A stretch of 64,000 bases of DNA from an uncultured Christensenellaceae bacterium. GTDB taxonomy: Bacteria > Bacillota > Clostridia > Christensenellales > UBA3700. The DNA is taken from contig CAJUMY010000002.1 of NCBI GenBank assembly GCA_910587685.1, positions 186,001 to 250,000 of the forward strand, given 5' to 3'. The notes under the pieces are model-generated. The model worked only from the letters and a program-made list of their open reading frames with translations, ran no database searches and was not told where the DNA came from. Both the position numbers and the translations under genes were made by a program. Shown one piece after another: positions 1 to 7,611 of this stretch; the first letter of the stretch is position 1; each line of letters starts with the position of its first letter.

Positions 1-435
1 CACTACTATGAAGATAGTGAGCAAATAGGGATTTTGCTTTTCGTAATCTTTCCAACGCAGGAAGATGTAGAAGAAGAAAATACACGATACGTATCCGAAT
101 ATGAAGTGCATTATTTCGTCGTAAGCGTTGTCGCCGTTATGAAAATTAAACGCGCAACCGAGAAATACGGCGCCTATCATATATAGCGTGAAGAAGATAT
201 GTTCCATGAACGAAAACCGCGTTCTGAATATGAGTTCTATGAGTAAAGGCACGAGGAATATCAATATCGAACCTATGCATGACCACGTTCTGTTGTTCGG
301 GTCTTCGTTTACAAGGTAGACGATGAGGACGATAAGACTTGCAAGAGAAAGAGCTAATTCTATAGCTATCGCGACGGAATGTTTGATTTTTGCGTTCTTA
401 TCTATTTCGCTCCACTTTTTCAAATTATTTTTCAC
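1..435 (-). CDS. Multi-pass membrane protein, 3' part beyond window edge
   Basis: A GTG start at 433-435 on the minus strand follows an AGAGGTG ribosome-binding site and opens a frame of 145 codons that runs off the window edge, so the C-terminus is missing. The visible protein begins with a short charged N-terminus and has about four or five hydrophobic segments separated by short polar loops. One loop contains the sequence HNGDNAYDEIMHFIFGY, with acidic residues and a histidine at a membrane boundary. That resembles the DKxLHFxxG-type motif of YjdF/DUF2238-like membrane proteins, but the match is loose. No function can be assigned. It is divergent from the EFR1-type gene. Confidence 0.6.
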   Translation of the reverse strand, partial: MKNNLKKWSEIDKNAKIKHSVAIAIELALSLASLIVLIVYLVNEDPNNRTWSCIGSILIFLVPLLIELIFRTRFSFMEHIFFTLYMIGAVFLGCAFNFHNGDNAYDEIMHFIFGYVSCIFFFYIFLRWKDYEKQNPYLLTIFIVV

Positions 436-633
436 TGTTTTACACCTCTTTTCTATTATGAATATAATATGATAAAAATGCTCGGATATGTGGTTTTTTC
501 GCTACATTTTTCAACACGTTTCGATTTTTTAATTGTTAGTTATATTTAATATACTATATTTTGCCATATTTTTCAAATATTTTAAGGGATCTAATTGTAA
601 TATTTGCGTAATAAATTTTTTCAAGCGATTACG

Positions 634-660
634 TTGACTTTATAGTTTGCGGCTATATCA
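634..660 (+). promoter_or_regulatory. Weak SigA-type promoter for the EFR1-type gene
   Basis: TTGACT at 634-639 is followed after 16 bp by TATCAA, in the AT-rich divergent spacer ahead of the gene at 718. The -10 matches consensus at only four of six positions, so this is tentative. Confidence 0.35.
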
Positions 661-717
661 AAGTATATTTTTAGCGTCGAGTTAATACAATTAATATATG
701 AAAGACAAGGAGCTTAT

Positions 718-1509
718 ATGGCGAAATTAGTCACGTTATACTTTTCGGGAACGGGAAACACGAAATACGCTGCGAAGAAGATGAGCGAAAAGCTCGAGCA
801 TTCAACTCGCGAGATATATTCTATAGAGGAAAAAATTGATTTTGCGGATATTATAAGAGAAGCTGACGACGTAATGATCGCTTATCCTATATACGGCGGA
901 GATATGCCTATGATAATGAGAAGATTTCTTCTCCGTTACAAGCATTACTTCAACGGTAAAAATATAATAGCGTTAGCGACGCAAGCGGGATTTTCCGGCG
1001 ACGGAGGAGCGCAGGCTATCCGTTATCTAAAGGATGCGGGAGCGTTCAATAAGGCGAGCGTACACGTGAATATGCCGACGAACGTGGACTTTATGGGATT
1101 CAAGGTCAGTAACGGCGAAGCTCTTCAAAAGAAAGTGAAAAGAGCCGACAGACGCATTGCAAACGCGGCGAAGCGTATCAACGGCGGATGCAGACAACGA
1201 ACCGGTCAGGGATTTTTTCCTTTCGTGTCGGGATATTTTTTACAGAGAATATTTTTTGAAAAAATCGAAGGGAAACTGCGTAAGAAAGTTAAGATAGACG
1301 CCGAAAAATGCGTTCATTGCGGAAAATGCGTCGATATATGCCCGATGTCGAATTTTACGCGCGGCTTTGACGGTATGACTGCCGAAGGTGATTGCACTTT
1401 GTGTTTTCGATGCGTTCATTCCTGTCCGAGACAGGCGATAACGATATTCGGAAAGATCTCCGAGCAATATAAAGGCATACCGACGGATAGCGTCGGCGGA
1501 GAATATTGA
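718..1509 (+). CDS. EFR1-family flavodoxin-like protein with two 4Fe-4S clusters
   Basis: 263 residues. The N-terminal ~150 residues are a flavodoxin-like domain with the FMN phosphate loop FSGTGNTKYA at 9-18. The C-terminus carries two CxxCxxCxxxC ferredoxin motifs, at Cys198/201/204/208 and Cys226/229/232/236, typical of 2[4Fe-4S] ferredoxins. This flavodoxin plus ferredoxin layout is that of the EFR1 family of anaerobes. These are probably cytoplasmic electron carriers or small-molecule reductases; the physiological partner is unknown. The ATG follows a GGAG-type site in AAGGAGCT. It seems to be transcribed alone: a separate promoter-like pair precedes the next gene. Confidence 0.88.
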   Translation: MAKLVTLYFSGTGNTKYAAKKMSEKLEHSTREIYSIEEKIDFADIIREADDVMIAYPIYGGDMPMIMRRFLLRYKHYFNGKNIIALATQAGFSGDGGAQAIRYLKDAGAFNKASVHVNMPTNVDFMGFKVSNGEALQKKVKRADRRIANAAKRINGGCRQRTGQGFFPFVSGYFLQRIFFEKIEGKLRKKVKIDAEKCVHCGKCVDICPMSNFTRGFDGMTAEGDCTLCFRCVHSCPRQAITIFGKISEQYKGIPTDSVGGEY

Positions 1510-1534
1510 TACTATACTATAGATATAGAGTTAT

Positions 1535-1562
1535 TTGCATTGTAATAGTATTGCGGTAAAAT
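1535..1562 (+). promoter_or_regulatory. Probable SigA promoter for the SPOR-domain gene
   Basis: TTGCAT (1535-1540), 16-bp spacer, TAAAAT (1557-1562). It lies about 60 bp before the ATG at 1622. Confidence 0.5.
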
Positions 1563-1621
1563 GCGTCGTATAACACTATACTTGATATATATTTATACCG
1601 TTGAGTGGATATAGAGGTAAA

Positions 1622-2602
1622 ATGAAGAATAACCGTATTGATTACAGCTCGTATTATTGGAAAAATTACAGAGAGGACGACTTCGACGACTATGATAGAG
1701 AAGATAGAGGCGAGGGCTATCGCAGGTACTATTCTGACGAAGATAACGCCGCTACGGGAGAAAGAGACGTTTCCGACTGGACTCCCGAATACGCGCCGAA
1801 GGGGAAAAAACCTCTTCGGATGAAAAAAGGTGGCAGGATTAAAAAAAAAGTTCCTTTCAAGCGGACGTTTATCGTAATATGCGCCATATTGCTGTGTTTT
1901 TTTGTGACGATACTTGTAGCGGACAGCCTTACGGGCGGTTATGTGTTGGACGAATTGCAGACGATACTTACGAATGAGAGCCGCGTGAATAACGTATATT
2001 ACGCCGTCGAATGTCGAACGTTCCAAGATATCGACAGCGCGCGGGTATACGCGAACACCCTGAGGGCAAGGGGCGGAGCGGGGTACGTGGTCAACGATAA
2101 CGGATACAGAGTGCTTGCCGAAATGTATTCGTCGAAGAGCGATGCCGAGAGCATCGCGAGATCTCTCAAGCTAGACGGCGAAGACGCAAGAGTATACTCG
2201 GTAGAGATAAAGGACGTCGATTATTCGAAATTTCCATCTAGCACAAGGAACGTCGTTAAGAATACGTTAAAGTATATCGACGACGTATATATGGAGCTTT
2301 ATACTATAGGGCTCGATCTTGCGAATAAACGCATAGACGAGAGCATGGCGAAATCGCGTATCATCGGACTTTATAAAAAGATGAACAATATATCGGTGGA
2401 GTTTAACGCGAATTGCGATAACGAGACTAACGATATCAATATTATAAAAGTGAAAGTTCAACTAAAGTCCGTAGAAGGAGTTCTTGAGAATTTGGGCGGG
2501 GATATCGTGGAGAGACCTAGCCTTATCGCCGACATACGGTACACTTCGTGTCTTATAGTAGTATCTCACGCTATGCTCACTCAAGACCTTTCGCTGAAAT
2601 GA
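1622..2602 (+). CDS. Single-pass membrane protein with extracytoplasmic SPOR domain
   Basis: 326 residues from the ATG at 1622, chosen because AGAGG lies five bases upstream; a TTG at 1601 in the same frame has no such site. The N-terminal ~60 residues are very acidic and Tyr/Arg rich, followed by a Lys/Arg stretch (62-81), one transmembrane helix (about 82-100) and an outside part. Residues ~125-195 match a SPOR fold: a YYAVECRTF strand, a helix over DSARVYANTLRARG, a second strand, then SKSDAESIARSLK. SPOR domains bind denuded peptidoglycan at division or spore septa. The C-terminal ~130 residues are mostly helical and unrecognised. The topology (cytoplasmic N-terminus) fits a septum- or spore-associated cell-wall protein, but the exact role is unknown. 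Confidence 0.75.
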   Translation: MKNNRIDYSSYYWKNYREDDFDDYDREDRGEGYRRYYSDEDNAATGERDVSDWTPEYAPKGKKPLRMKKGGRIKKKVPFKRTFIVICAILLCFFVTILVADSLTGGYVLDELQTILTNESRVNNVYYAVECRTFQDIDSARVYANTLRARGGAGYVVNDNGYRVLAEMYSSKSDAESIARSLKLDGEDARVYSVEIKDVDYSKFPSSTRNVVKNTLKYIDDVYMELYTIGLDLANKRIDESMAKSRIIGLYKKMNNISVEFNANCDNETNDINIIKVKVQLKSVEGVLENLGGDIVERPSLIADIRYTSCLIVVSHAMLTQDLSLK

Positions 2603-2692
2603 GTCCGCTTGACGGCTTTCGTTTTGGTATTACCGATAAGGAAGAGTTATATCGATAATAAGAAATGCTTCCTGCGGATTTTGCTAAATCGC

Positions 2693-2721
2693 TTGTCTGT
2701 TTATGACGATTGTGGCATAAT
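2693..2721 (+). promoter_or_regulatory. SigA promoter for ddh
   Basis: TTGTCT (2693-2698), exactly 17 bp, CATAAT (2716-2721). The leader of ~57 nt is too short for a lysine riboswitch. Confidence 0.6.
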
Positions 2722-2784
2722 TAATTACGAAAAGAGGACGCTTAAACGATTTACGTCAATCTGTATCTTTTCAAGAGGTATATA

Positions 2785-3756
2785 ATGAGTAAGATAAGAG
2801 TTGGTATATTAGGTTACGGCAATCTCGGCAGAGGCGTCGAGCTTGCTCTCGGAAATATGAGCGATATGGAGCTCGTTGGAATATTCACGAGACGTAAGGG
2901 AGTTATCACGAAGAGCGGCGAAGCGCTAAACGTAGATAAACTTGCCGATTATATCGGAAAGATAGACGTTATGATACTTTGCGGCGGTTCGGCGACAGAC
3001 CTTCCGAAGCAGGGCGTCGAAATACTGAAGAATTTCAATACCGTCGATTCGTTCGATACGCATGCGAGAATACCCGAGCATTTTTCAAATATGGATAAGG
3101 TAGGTAAGGAGAGCGGACGTCTCGGCGCCATTTCAATAGGTTGGGATCCGGGGCTTTTCTCTATCGCGAGAGTGCTCTTCAACTCCGTTTTGCCTAACGG
3201 CAAAGATTATACGTTCTGGGGAAAGGGCGTATCGCAGGGGCATTCCGACGCGATAAGACGCATCGACGGAGTAGTCGACGCGAGACAGTATACGATCCCT
3301 GTGGAGAGCGCTGTCGAAAAGGTAAGGAGCGGTCTTAACCCCGAGCTTACGACGAGAGAGAAGCACACGAGAGAGTGCTTCGTAGTCGCAAAAGAGGGCG
3401 CGGATCTCAAGAGAATAGAGAGCGAGATAGTCAATATGCCCAACTATTTTGCCGATTACGATACGACGGTGCATTTCATTTCCAAGGAAGAGCTCGATAG
3501 AGACCACAGCGGTATCCCTCACGGCGGTATGGTAATAAGGAGCGGCAATACTTATAGCGATATGGATCACGTTCTCGAACTGAAGCTCACCCTTGACAGC
3601 AATCCCGAGTTTACATCGAGCGTTCTCGTCGCTTACGCGAGAGCGGTATACAGACTCAATAAAGAAGGAAAGAGCGGTTGTGTGACTGTACTCGACGTTC
3701 CGCTTGCAAAACTATCTCCGCTTTCCGAAGACGAACTGAGAGCGAAGATGGTATGA
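2785..3756 (+). CDS. ddh: meso-Diaminopimelate D-dehydrogenase
   Basis: 323 residues, the normal length for Ddh. The enzyme makes meso-diaminopimelate in one step from L-tetrahydrodipicolinate, NADPH and ammonia, which supplies lysine synthesis and the peptidoglycan cross-link residue. The N-terminus holds the NADP Rossmann motif GYGNLGRG (about 10-17). The middle shows the family's substrate-domain features, including the stretches SIGWDPGLFSIARVLF and GKGVSQGHSDAIRRIDGV. An AAGAGG site precedes the ATG. It stands alone between its own promoter and a strong terminator, so other lysine genes are not linked. It implies DAP-type peptidoglycan. Confidence 0.95.
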   Translation: MSKIRVGILGYGNLGRGVELALGNMSDMELVGIFTRRKGVITKSGEALNVDKLADYIGKIDVMILCGGSATDLPKQGVEILKNFNTVDSFDTHARIPEHFSNMDKVGKESGRLGAISIGWDPGLFSIARVLFNSVLPNGKDYTFWGKGVSQGHSDAIRRIDGVVDARQYTIPVESAVEKVRSGLNPELTTREKHTRECFVVAKEGADLKRIESEIVNMPNYFADYDTTVHFISKEELDRDHSGIPHGGMVIRSGNTYSDMDHVLELKLTLDSNPEFTSSVLVAYARAVYRLNKEGKSGCVTVLDVPLAKLSPLSEDELRAKMV

Positions 3757-3822
3757 CGAAAAGCGTCGCAGACGCAAGATATCTCTCGTAACGCCGAGAC
3801 GTTAATATTATTTGAAATCATC

Positions 3823-3866
3823 GATATACGCCGAGATTATCAGGCGTATATCTTTATTTTATTTTA
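3823..3866 (+). terminator. Rho-independent terminator after ddh
   Basis: Ten-bp perfect stem GATATACGCC / GGCGTATATC with a 10-nt loop, followed by a T-rich tract (TTTATTTTATTTTATTT). Confidence 0.85.
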
Positions 3867-4217
3867 TTTTATTTGCATTTATACTTATCTAAAGATTTTC
3901 ATGATTTTTGTGGTATCCGTTATTGAATGGGAACGCGGAATATAGTCGATAGGTCGTATATCGAGCGGGCTTAGCGTTAGACGGTCATACGTTCATATAG
4001 TACGGCTGACGTTAATATAATATTTAATGGAGACTACGCAGAGAATAAAATTTACGTTTCGGTTGATTTGATTCGGCGACGTTCCGCGTGAGTTATAAGG
4101 TTTATTTATATTATAAAAATATATTATATGCCTATTGATTTTGAGTCGTATATTCGTTTTAATAAATAAACGCGAGGAATCGAAAAAACGTCGATAAAAA
4201 AATTTTCAAAAAAAAAT
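3867..4217. other. Non-coding spacer between ddh and feoA
   Basis: About 350 bp with no credible reading frame on either strand. Base composition swings from mixed (3900-4090) to very AT-rich (4100-4215). The segments 3933-3940 and 4082-4089 are perfectly complementary over 8 nt, but nothing else supports a structured RNA. Confidence 0.5.
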
Positions 4218-4233
4218 GTTAGCAAATGCTAAC
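4218..4233. promoter_or_regulatory. Palindromic metal-regulator-type operator before feoAB
   Basis: GTTAGCAAATGCTAAC is a 7-bp inverted repeat with a 2-bp centre, ending six bases before the -35 hexamer of the feoAB promoter. A further AAATGCT half-copy follows it and runs into the -35. The position and the TTAGC/GCTAA half-sites resemble DtxR/IdeR-type iron boxes. The regulator is not in the window, so the assignment is inferred from context. Confidence 0.65.
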
Positions 4234-4239
4234 AAATGC

Positions 4240-4268
4240 TTGACAACGTTTTTTCACAGTGTTAGAAT
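4240..4268 (+). promoter_or_regulatory. Strong SigA promoter for feoAB
   Basis: Perfect TTGACA (4240-4245), 17-bp spacer, TAGAAT (4263-4268). Confidence 0.85.
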
Positions 4269-4355
4269 GTAGCTGAAAATGAGGAAAAACCATAATTTTT
4301 GTTTTGAACGTTCAGCTATTGAAAATTGTGGAATATGAAGATATTCGGAGGTAGT

Positions 4356-4583
4356 ATGATCACTGTTGCTAAGTTGAAAGTAGGCGAAAGCGGTATCATA
4401 AAGAAGGTAAATATAGACGGCGACGCTCTTATTCGAATCAATGAAATGGGACTTACGGAAGGAGCAAGGGTCACTGTCAAGAAAAGAGCGCCGCTCGGCG
4501 ATCCGCTCGAGATAACGACGAGAGGATACAGTCTCTGTATAAGAACGGGAGACGCTGATAAGATATTCGTCGAAAAGGAGTGA
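4356..4583 (+). CDS. feoA: Ferrous iron transport protein A
   Basis: 75 residues from the ATG at 4356, set by GGAGG seven bases upstream; an in-frame TTG at 4326 has no site. It is a small SH3-like cytoplasmic protein with the FeoA pattern: an N-terminal LKVGESG strand, GLTEGARVTV in the middle, and a C-terminal strand ending near GYSLCIR. FeoA is thought to interact with the cytoplasmic side of FeoB during Fe(II) import. feoB starts 6 bp after its stop. Confidence 0.93.
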   Translation: MITVAKLKVGESGIIKKVNIDGDALIRINEMGLTEGARVTVKKRAPLGDPLEITTRGYSLCIRTGDADKIFVEKE

Positions 4584-4589
4584 TAGGTA

Positions 4590-6899
4590 ATGGCAAGATG
4601 TTGTAAGGAAAAGAAAGTGAAGAAAAAAATATTCGAAACGGAGAAAAGATATACGCTCGCGCTTGTCGGGAACCCTAACTCGGGAAAGACGACGCTTTTT
4701 AACGAGCTGACAAAATCAAATCAGCACATCGGCAACTGGCCGGGCGTTACTATAGAGCATAAGAGCGGAAGGTATCATAAGGATAAGAGCGTAGAGATAA
4801 TAGATCTTCCCGGTATCTATTCGCTGACTCCGCTCAGCGTTGAGGAAGTTATTTCGAGAAACTACATAATCGACGAAAAGCCCGATATGATAATAAACGT
4901 AGTCGATTCGACAAATCTTGAGAGAAATCTGTATCTTACGACTCAGCTCATGGCTCTCGACGTCAATATCGTTATAGCGCTCAATATGAAGGACGAGGCG
5001 GAGAAAAAGGGTATCGACGTAGATACGCTGTTATTATCGAACGAGTTTAACGTGCCTGTAGTCGAGATATCGGCGCTCAAGAAGAAGGGGCTCGACGAAC
5101 TGATGCAAGCCTGCGAAAATATGCGGGGAAAGGTTCCGATGAACAGGAAATATACGTTTTCCGACGACGTTGAAGCTGCTATCGGTTCGATAGAGGAGAG
5201 ACACGGCGTTCATTTCGACGACAATCACAGAAGATGGCATATGATAAAGCTATTCGAAAAGGACAAAGTGGAGTATGAAAAGCACGCTTTTTCCAAGGAA
5301 GAGCAACTCGCTATCGAGAGCTTAGTCAAACCGCTTGAGGAAAAGTACGCGATGCGTTCCGATTCGATAATAGCGACTATGAGATATAACGACATAAGCG
5401 ATATAGTGGACAGCGTTGTGAAGACTGTTTCGGTGGAGAAGCCGAATATATCCGATAAGATAGATAAGATAGTTACGAACAAGTGGCTTGCGTTTCCGAT
5501 ATTCGCGCTCGTTATGTTCCTTGTGTTTTTCATATCTATACAGACTATAGGAGACCTTACCGTTCAGGGAATGAACTGGATAATAACGTCGATCCAAGAC
5601 GGCGTATCCGATCTTATGAAGAACGCGCCCGCGTGGTCGTCTTCGCTCGTTGTCGACGGAATAATAGGCGGAGTAGGCTCGGTAGTGCAGTACGTTCCGC
5701 AGATAATGATACTTTTCGGTATGATATCTATACTCGAGGCGTGCGGATATATGTCGAGAGTAGCGTTCATTATGGACAGAATATTCAGAGGACTGGGGCT
5801 TTCGGGAAAGTCGTTCATTCCGCTCATAATAGGTTGCGGCTGTACCGTTCCCGCGATAATGGGAGCGAGGGTCATAAAGAACGAAAAGGAGCGTAATGCA
5901 ACGATAATGATAGCTCCGTTCGTTCCGTGTTCGGCAAAACTGGCAATGTTCTCGTTCTTTACCGCGACGATTTTCGGAGGCAACGCGCTTGCGGCTACGT
6001 CTATGTATTTTGTGGGCATACTTGTCGCCATAGGGGTAGCGTATATAGCGAAACTCGTATCGCGTTCTAAAGTAACGGCAGACGATACGTTCGTGATAGA
6101 ATTGCCGCCTTACAGAGTCCCGAAACCCCGTAACGTCTTATTCGATATGTGGGAGAGAGGAAAAGCGTTCCTGATAAAGGCGGGAACTATAATATTCATA
6201 GCGTCTATAATATTATGGTTCCTTCAGACCTTCTCGTTTAGCTTCAAGATGGTAGATGCCGGAGAAAGCATACTCGCAAGCATCGGCAAAGTCATAGCTC
6301 CGATATTTATCCCGCTGGGATTCGGACGGTGGGAACTTGCGGTCAGCAGTATAACCGGAGTTACGGCAAAAGAGGTCGTAATTACCACAATGGAGATACT
6401 CGGCATAACTTCGGCGAACGCTTCCGAGTACTTTACCGCGGCGTCGGGATATTCTTTTATGGTGTTCAATCTTCTTTTCAGTACGTGTCTTGCGGGTATT
6501 TCCGCGACGTTCAGAGAGCTTGGCAGCGTTAAGAAAGGTTTTATAGCGCTCGGAGTACAGATCGTTACAAGTTATATCGTAGCGTTGGTATTCTATCAGA
6601 TGGGAAGACTTGCGACGGTAAACGCGGCGGCGTTTTGGAGTATTCTCACGGTATTGATAGTTCTCGTAGGCGTACTCATAGCGGTTAAGATAATTCTTTC
6701 GGAAAAGAAGAAAAAGAAGTGCGCGACAGGCTGTATAGGATGTCCACATAGCGCGGCATGCGGAAAAGTCGAAGTTATGAATATAGGCGAGTTTTCGAAC
6801 GTCGGCGCAAAAAAAGCGGCGGATGCTTCCATCGCAGACGTTGAAAAGTCTGAGACTTTAACGGACGGCGTCTTGCCTAAAGAGAAGGAAGAAAAGTAA
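4590..6899 (+). CDS. feoB: Ferrous iron transporter B with Cys-rich tail
   Basis: 769 residues. The N-terminal G domain has G1 GNPNSGKT (27-34), G3 DLPG (72-75) and G4 NMKD (132-135), then a helical GDI-like domain. The membrane domain has two Gate-type segments with the conserved Cys-containing IIGCGCTVPA and a C-terminal set of helices. It imports Fe(II) across the inner membrane under anoxic conditions. After the last helix comes a Lys run and a Cys cluster (Cys711/715/718/724), then a ~45-residue hydrophilic tail. That helix-Lys-CxxxCxxC pattern looks like the separate FeoB-associated Cys-rich protein fused to the transporter. AAGGAGTG precedes the ATG. Confidence 0.96.
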   Translation: MARCCKEKKVKKKIFETEKRYTLALVGNPNSGKTTLFNELTKSNQHIGNWPGVTIEHKSGRYHKDKSVEIIDLPGIYSLTPLSVEEVISRNYIIDEKPDMIINVVDSTNLERNLYLTTQLMALDVNIVIALNMKDEAEKKGIDVDTLLLSNEFNVPVVEISALKKKGLDELMQACENMRGKVPMNRKYTFSDDVEAAIGSIEERHGVHFDDNHRRWHMIKLFEKDKVEYEKHAFSKEEQLAIESLVKPLEEKYAMRSDSIIATMRYNDISDIVDSVVKTVSVEKPNISDKIDKIVTNKWLAFPIFALVMFLVFFISIQTIGDLTVQGMNWIITSIQDGVSDLMKNAPAWSSSLVVDGIIGGVGSVVQYVPQIMILFGMISILEACGYMSRVAFIMDRIFRGLGLSGKSFIPLIIGCGCTVPAIMGARVIKNEKERNATIMIAPFVPCSAKLAMFSFFTATIFGGNALAATSMYFVGILVAIGVAYIAKLVSRSKVTADDTFVIELPPYRVPKPRNVLFDMWERGKAFLIKAGTIIFIASIILWFLQTFSFSFKMVDAGESILASIGKVIAPIFIPLGFGRWELAVSSITGVTAKEVVITTMEILGITSANASEYFTAASGYSFMVFNLLFSTCLAGISATFRELGSVKKGFIALGVQIVTSYIVALVFYQMGRLATVNAAAFWSILTVLIVLVGVLIAVKIILSEKKKKKCATGCIGCPHSAACGKVEVMNIGEFSNVGAKKAADASIADVEKSETLTDGVLPKEKEEK

Positions 6900-6944
6900 G
6901 AAAGCCGACAAGTCGGTATAGCAAACAATTATTTATAAGAGATG

Positions 6945-6980
6945 AAGACAGCAGATAAGACGTCGGCTGTCTTTATCGTA
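6945..6980 (+). terminator. Possible terminator after feoB
   Basis: AAGACAGC / GCTGTCTT can form an 8-bp stem with a 13-nt loop followed by TTAT. The T tract is poor. GCCGAC at 6904-6909 can pair either with GTCGGT just after it or with GTCGGC inside this stem, so alternative folds exist. Confidence 0.45.
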
Positions 6981-7183
6981 CTTATTGATTTTGTATCGTA
7001 TTTATAAATTTTATATTTTTCCGAAAAAATGTTTTTCATAGATGAGATTTGCATTTCAGTATCATAAAATATTGATTTTCGCTTTTATAAAAGCAAGAAA
7101 ACCGTTTATATGCGCTATCGTCGCTGATTTTAAGTTTATCATAAAAATTTTTATATTTTATCTATTAAATTTACGTTTTACGG
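6981..7183. other. AT-rich spacer, no gene seen
   Basis: No credible reading frame or strong hairpin except the small GCTTTTATAAAAGC palindrome near 7081. It leads into the promoter of the SRP operon. Confidence 0.5.
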
Positions 7184-7212
7184 TTGACAAAACGGGTAGA
7201 ATGATATAGAAT
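7184..7212 (+). promoter_or_regulatory. SigA promoter for ylxM-ffh
   Basis: Perfect TTGACA (7184-7189), 17-bp spacer, TAGAAT (7207-7212). Confidence 0.8.
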
Positions 7213-7213
7213 A

Positions 7214-7257
7214 GCTGTAAAGGTCATAGCCTTTACAGCAAGGTTTATACCTTTACA
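7214..7257. promoter_or_regulatory. Inverted repeat across the ylxM-ffh start site
   Basis: GCTGTAAAGG (7214-7223) and CCTTTACAGC (7230-7239) form a perfect 10-bp inverted repeat with a 6-bp centre, and CCTTTACA recurs at 7250-7257. The expected start of transcription (~7219) falls inside the first arm. It therefore looks like a protein operator, although an RNA hairpin at the 5' end is also possible. Confidence 0.6.
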
Positions 7258-7280
7258 ACATTGATGCGCGGAGGTAAGAC

Positions 7281-7610
7281 GTGGGAGCAGACGAGAGATA
7301 TAACGTGAGTTTGCTTAACGACTATTACGGCAATCTTCTTACCGAACATCAACGCGATATGATAAGACTCTATTACGATTGCGACGTGTCGCTCAACGAG
7401 ATAGCCGAGGAATACGGCATTTCGAGACAGGCTGTACGCGACGCGATAGTAAGGGGAGAAAAGACGCTTAACGAACTCGAGAGCAAACTTTCGCTTGCGA
7501 AAAGGGGTTCGAGACTGGTAAAAGAGCTAAAGGAAATAGCGTCGCTTGTTTCCGACGAGAGCGTAAGGAGCCGTATAGATACGCTCATACGGGAAGAGGA
7601 GGGAGAATAA
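7281..7610 (+). CDS. ylxM: YlxM-family SRP-associated helix-turn-helix protein
   Basis: 109 residues from a GTG start at 7281, preceded by GGAGG. Residues ~20-65 form a sigma-70 region 4-like helix-turn-helix (the stretch EHQRDMIRLYYDCDVSLNEI, then GISRQAVRDAI). This is typical of the YlxM/p13 family, which is nearly always encoded upstream of ffh and stimulates the SRP GTPase in some streptococci. The remainder is a charged helix. ffh starts two bases after its stop. Confidence 0.9.
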   Translation: MGADERYNVSLLNDYYGNLLTEHQRDMIRLYYDCDVSLNEIAEEYGISRQAVRDAIVRGEKTLNELESKLSLAKRGSRLVKELKEIASLVSDESVRSRIDTLIREEEGE

Positions 7611-7611
7611 T

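Noticed and set aside
2603..2784. Lysine riboswitch before ddh
   Set aside because: The promoter leaves a leader of only about 57 nt, too short for the L box.
3933..4089. Structured RNA closed by an 8-nt pairing between ddh and feoA
   Set aside because: Only one long-range helix was found, no inner pairs and no promoter or terminator around it.
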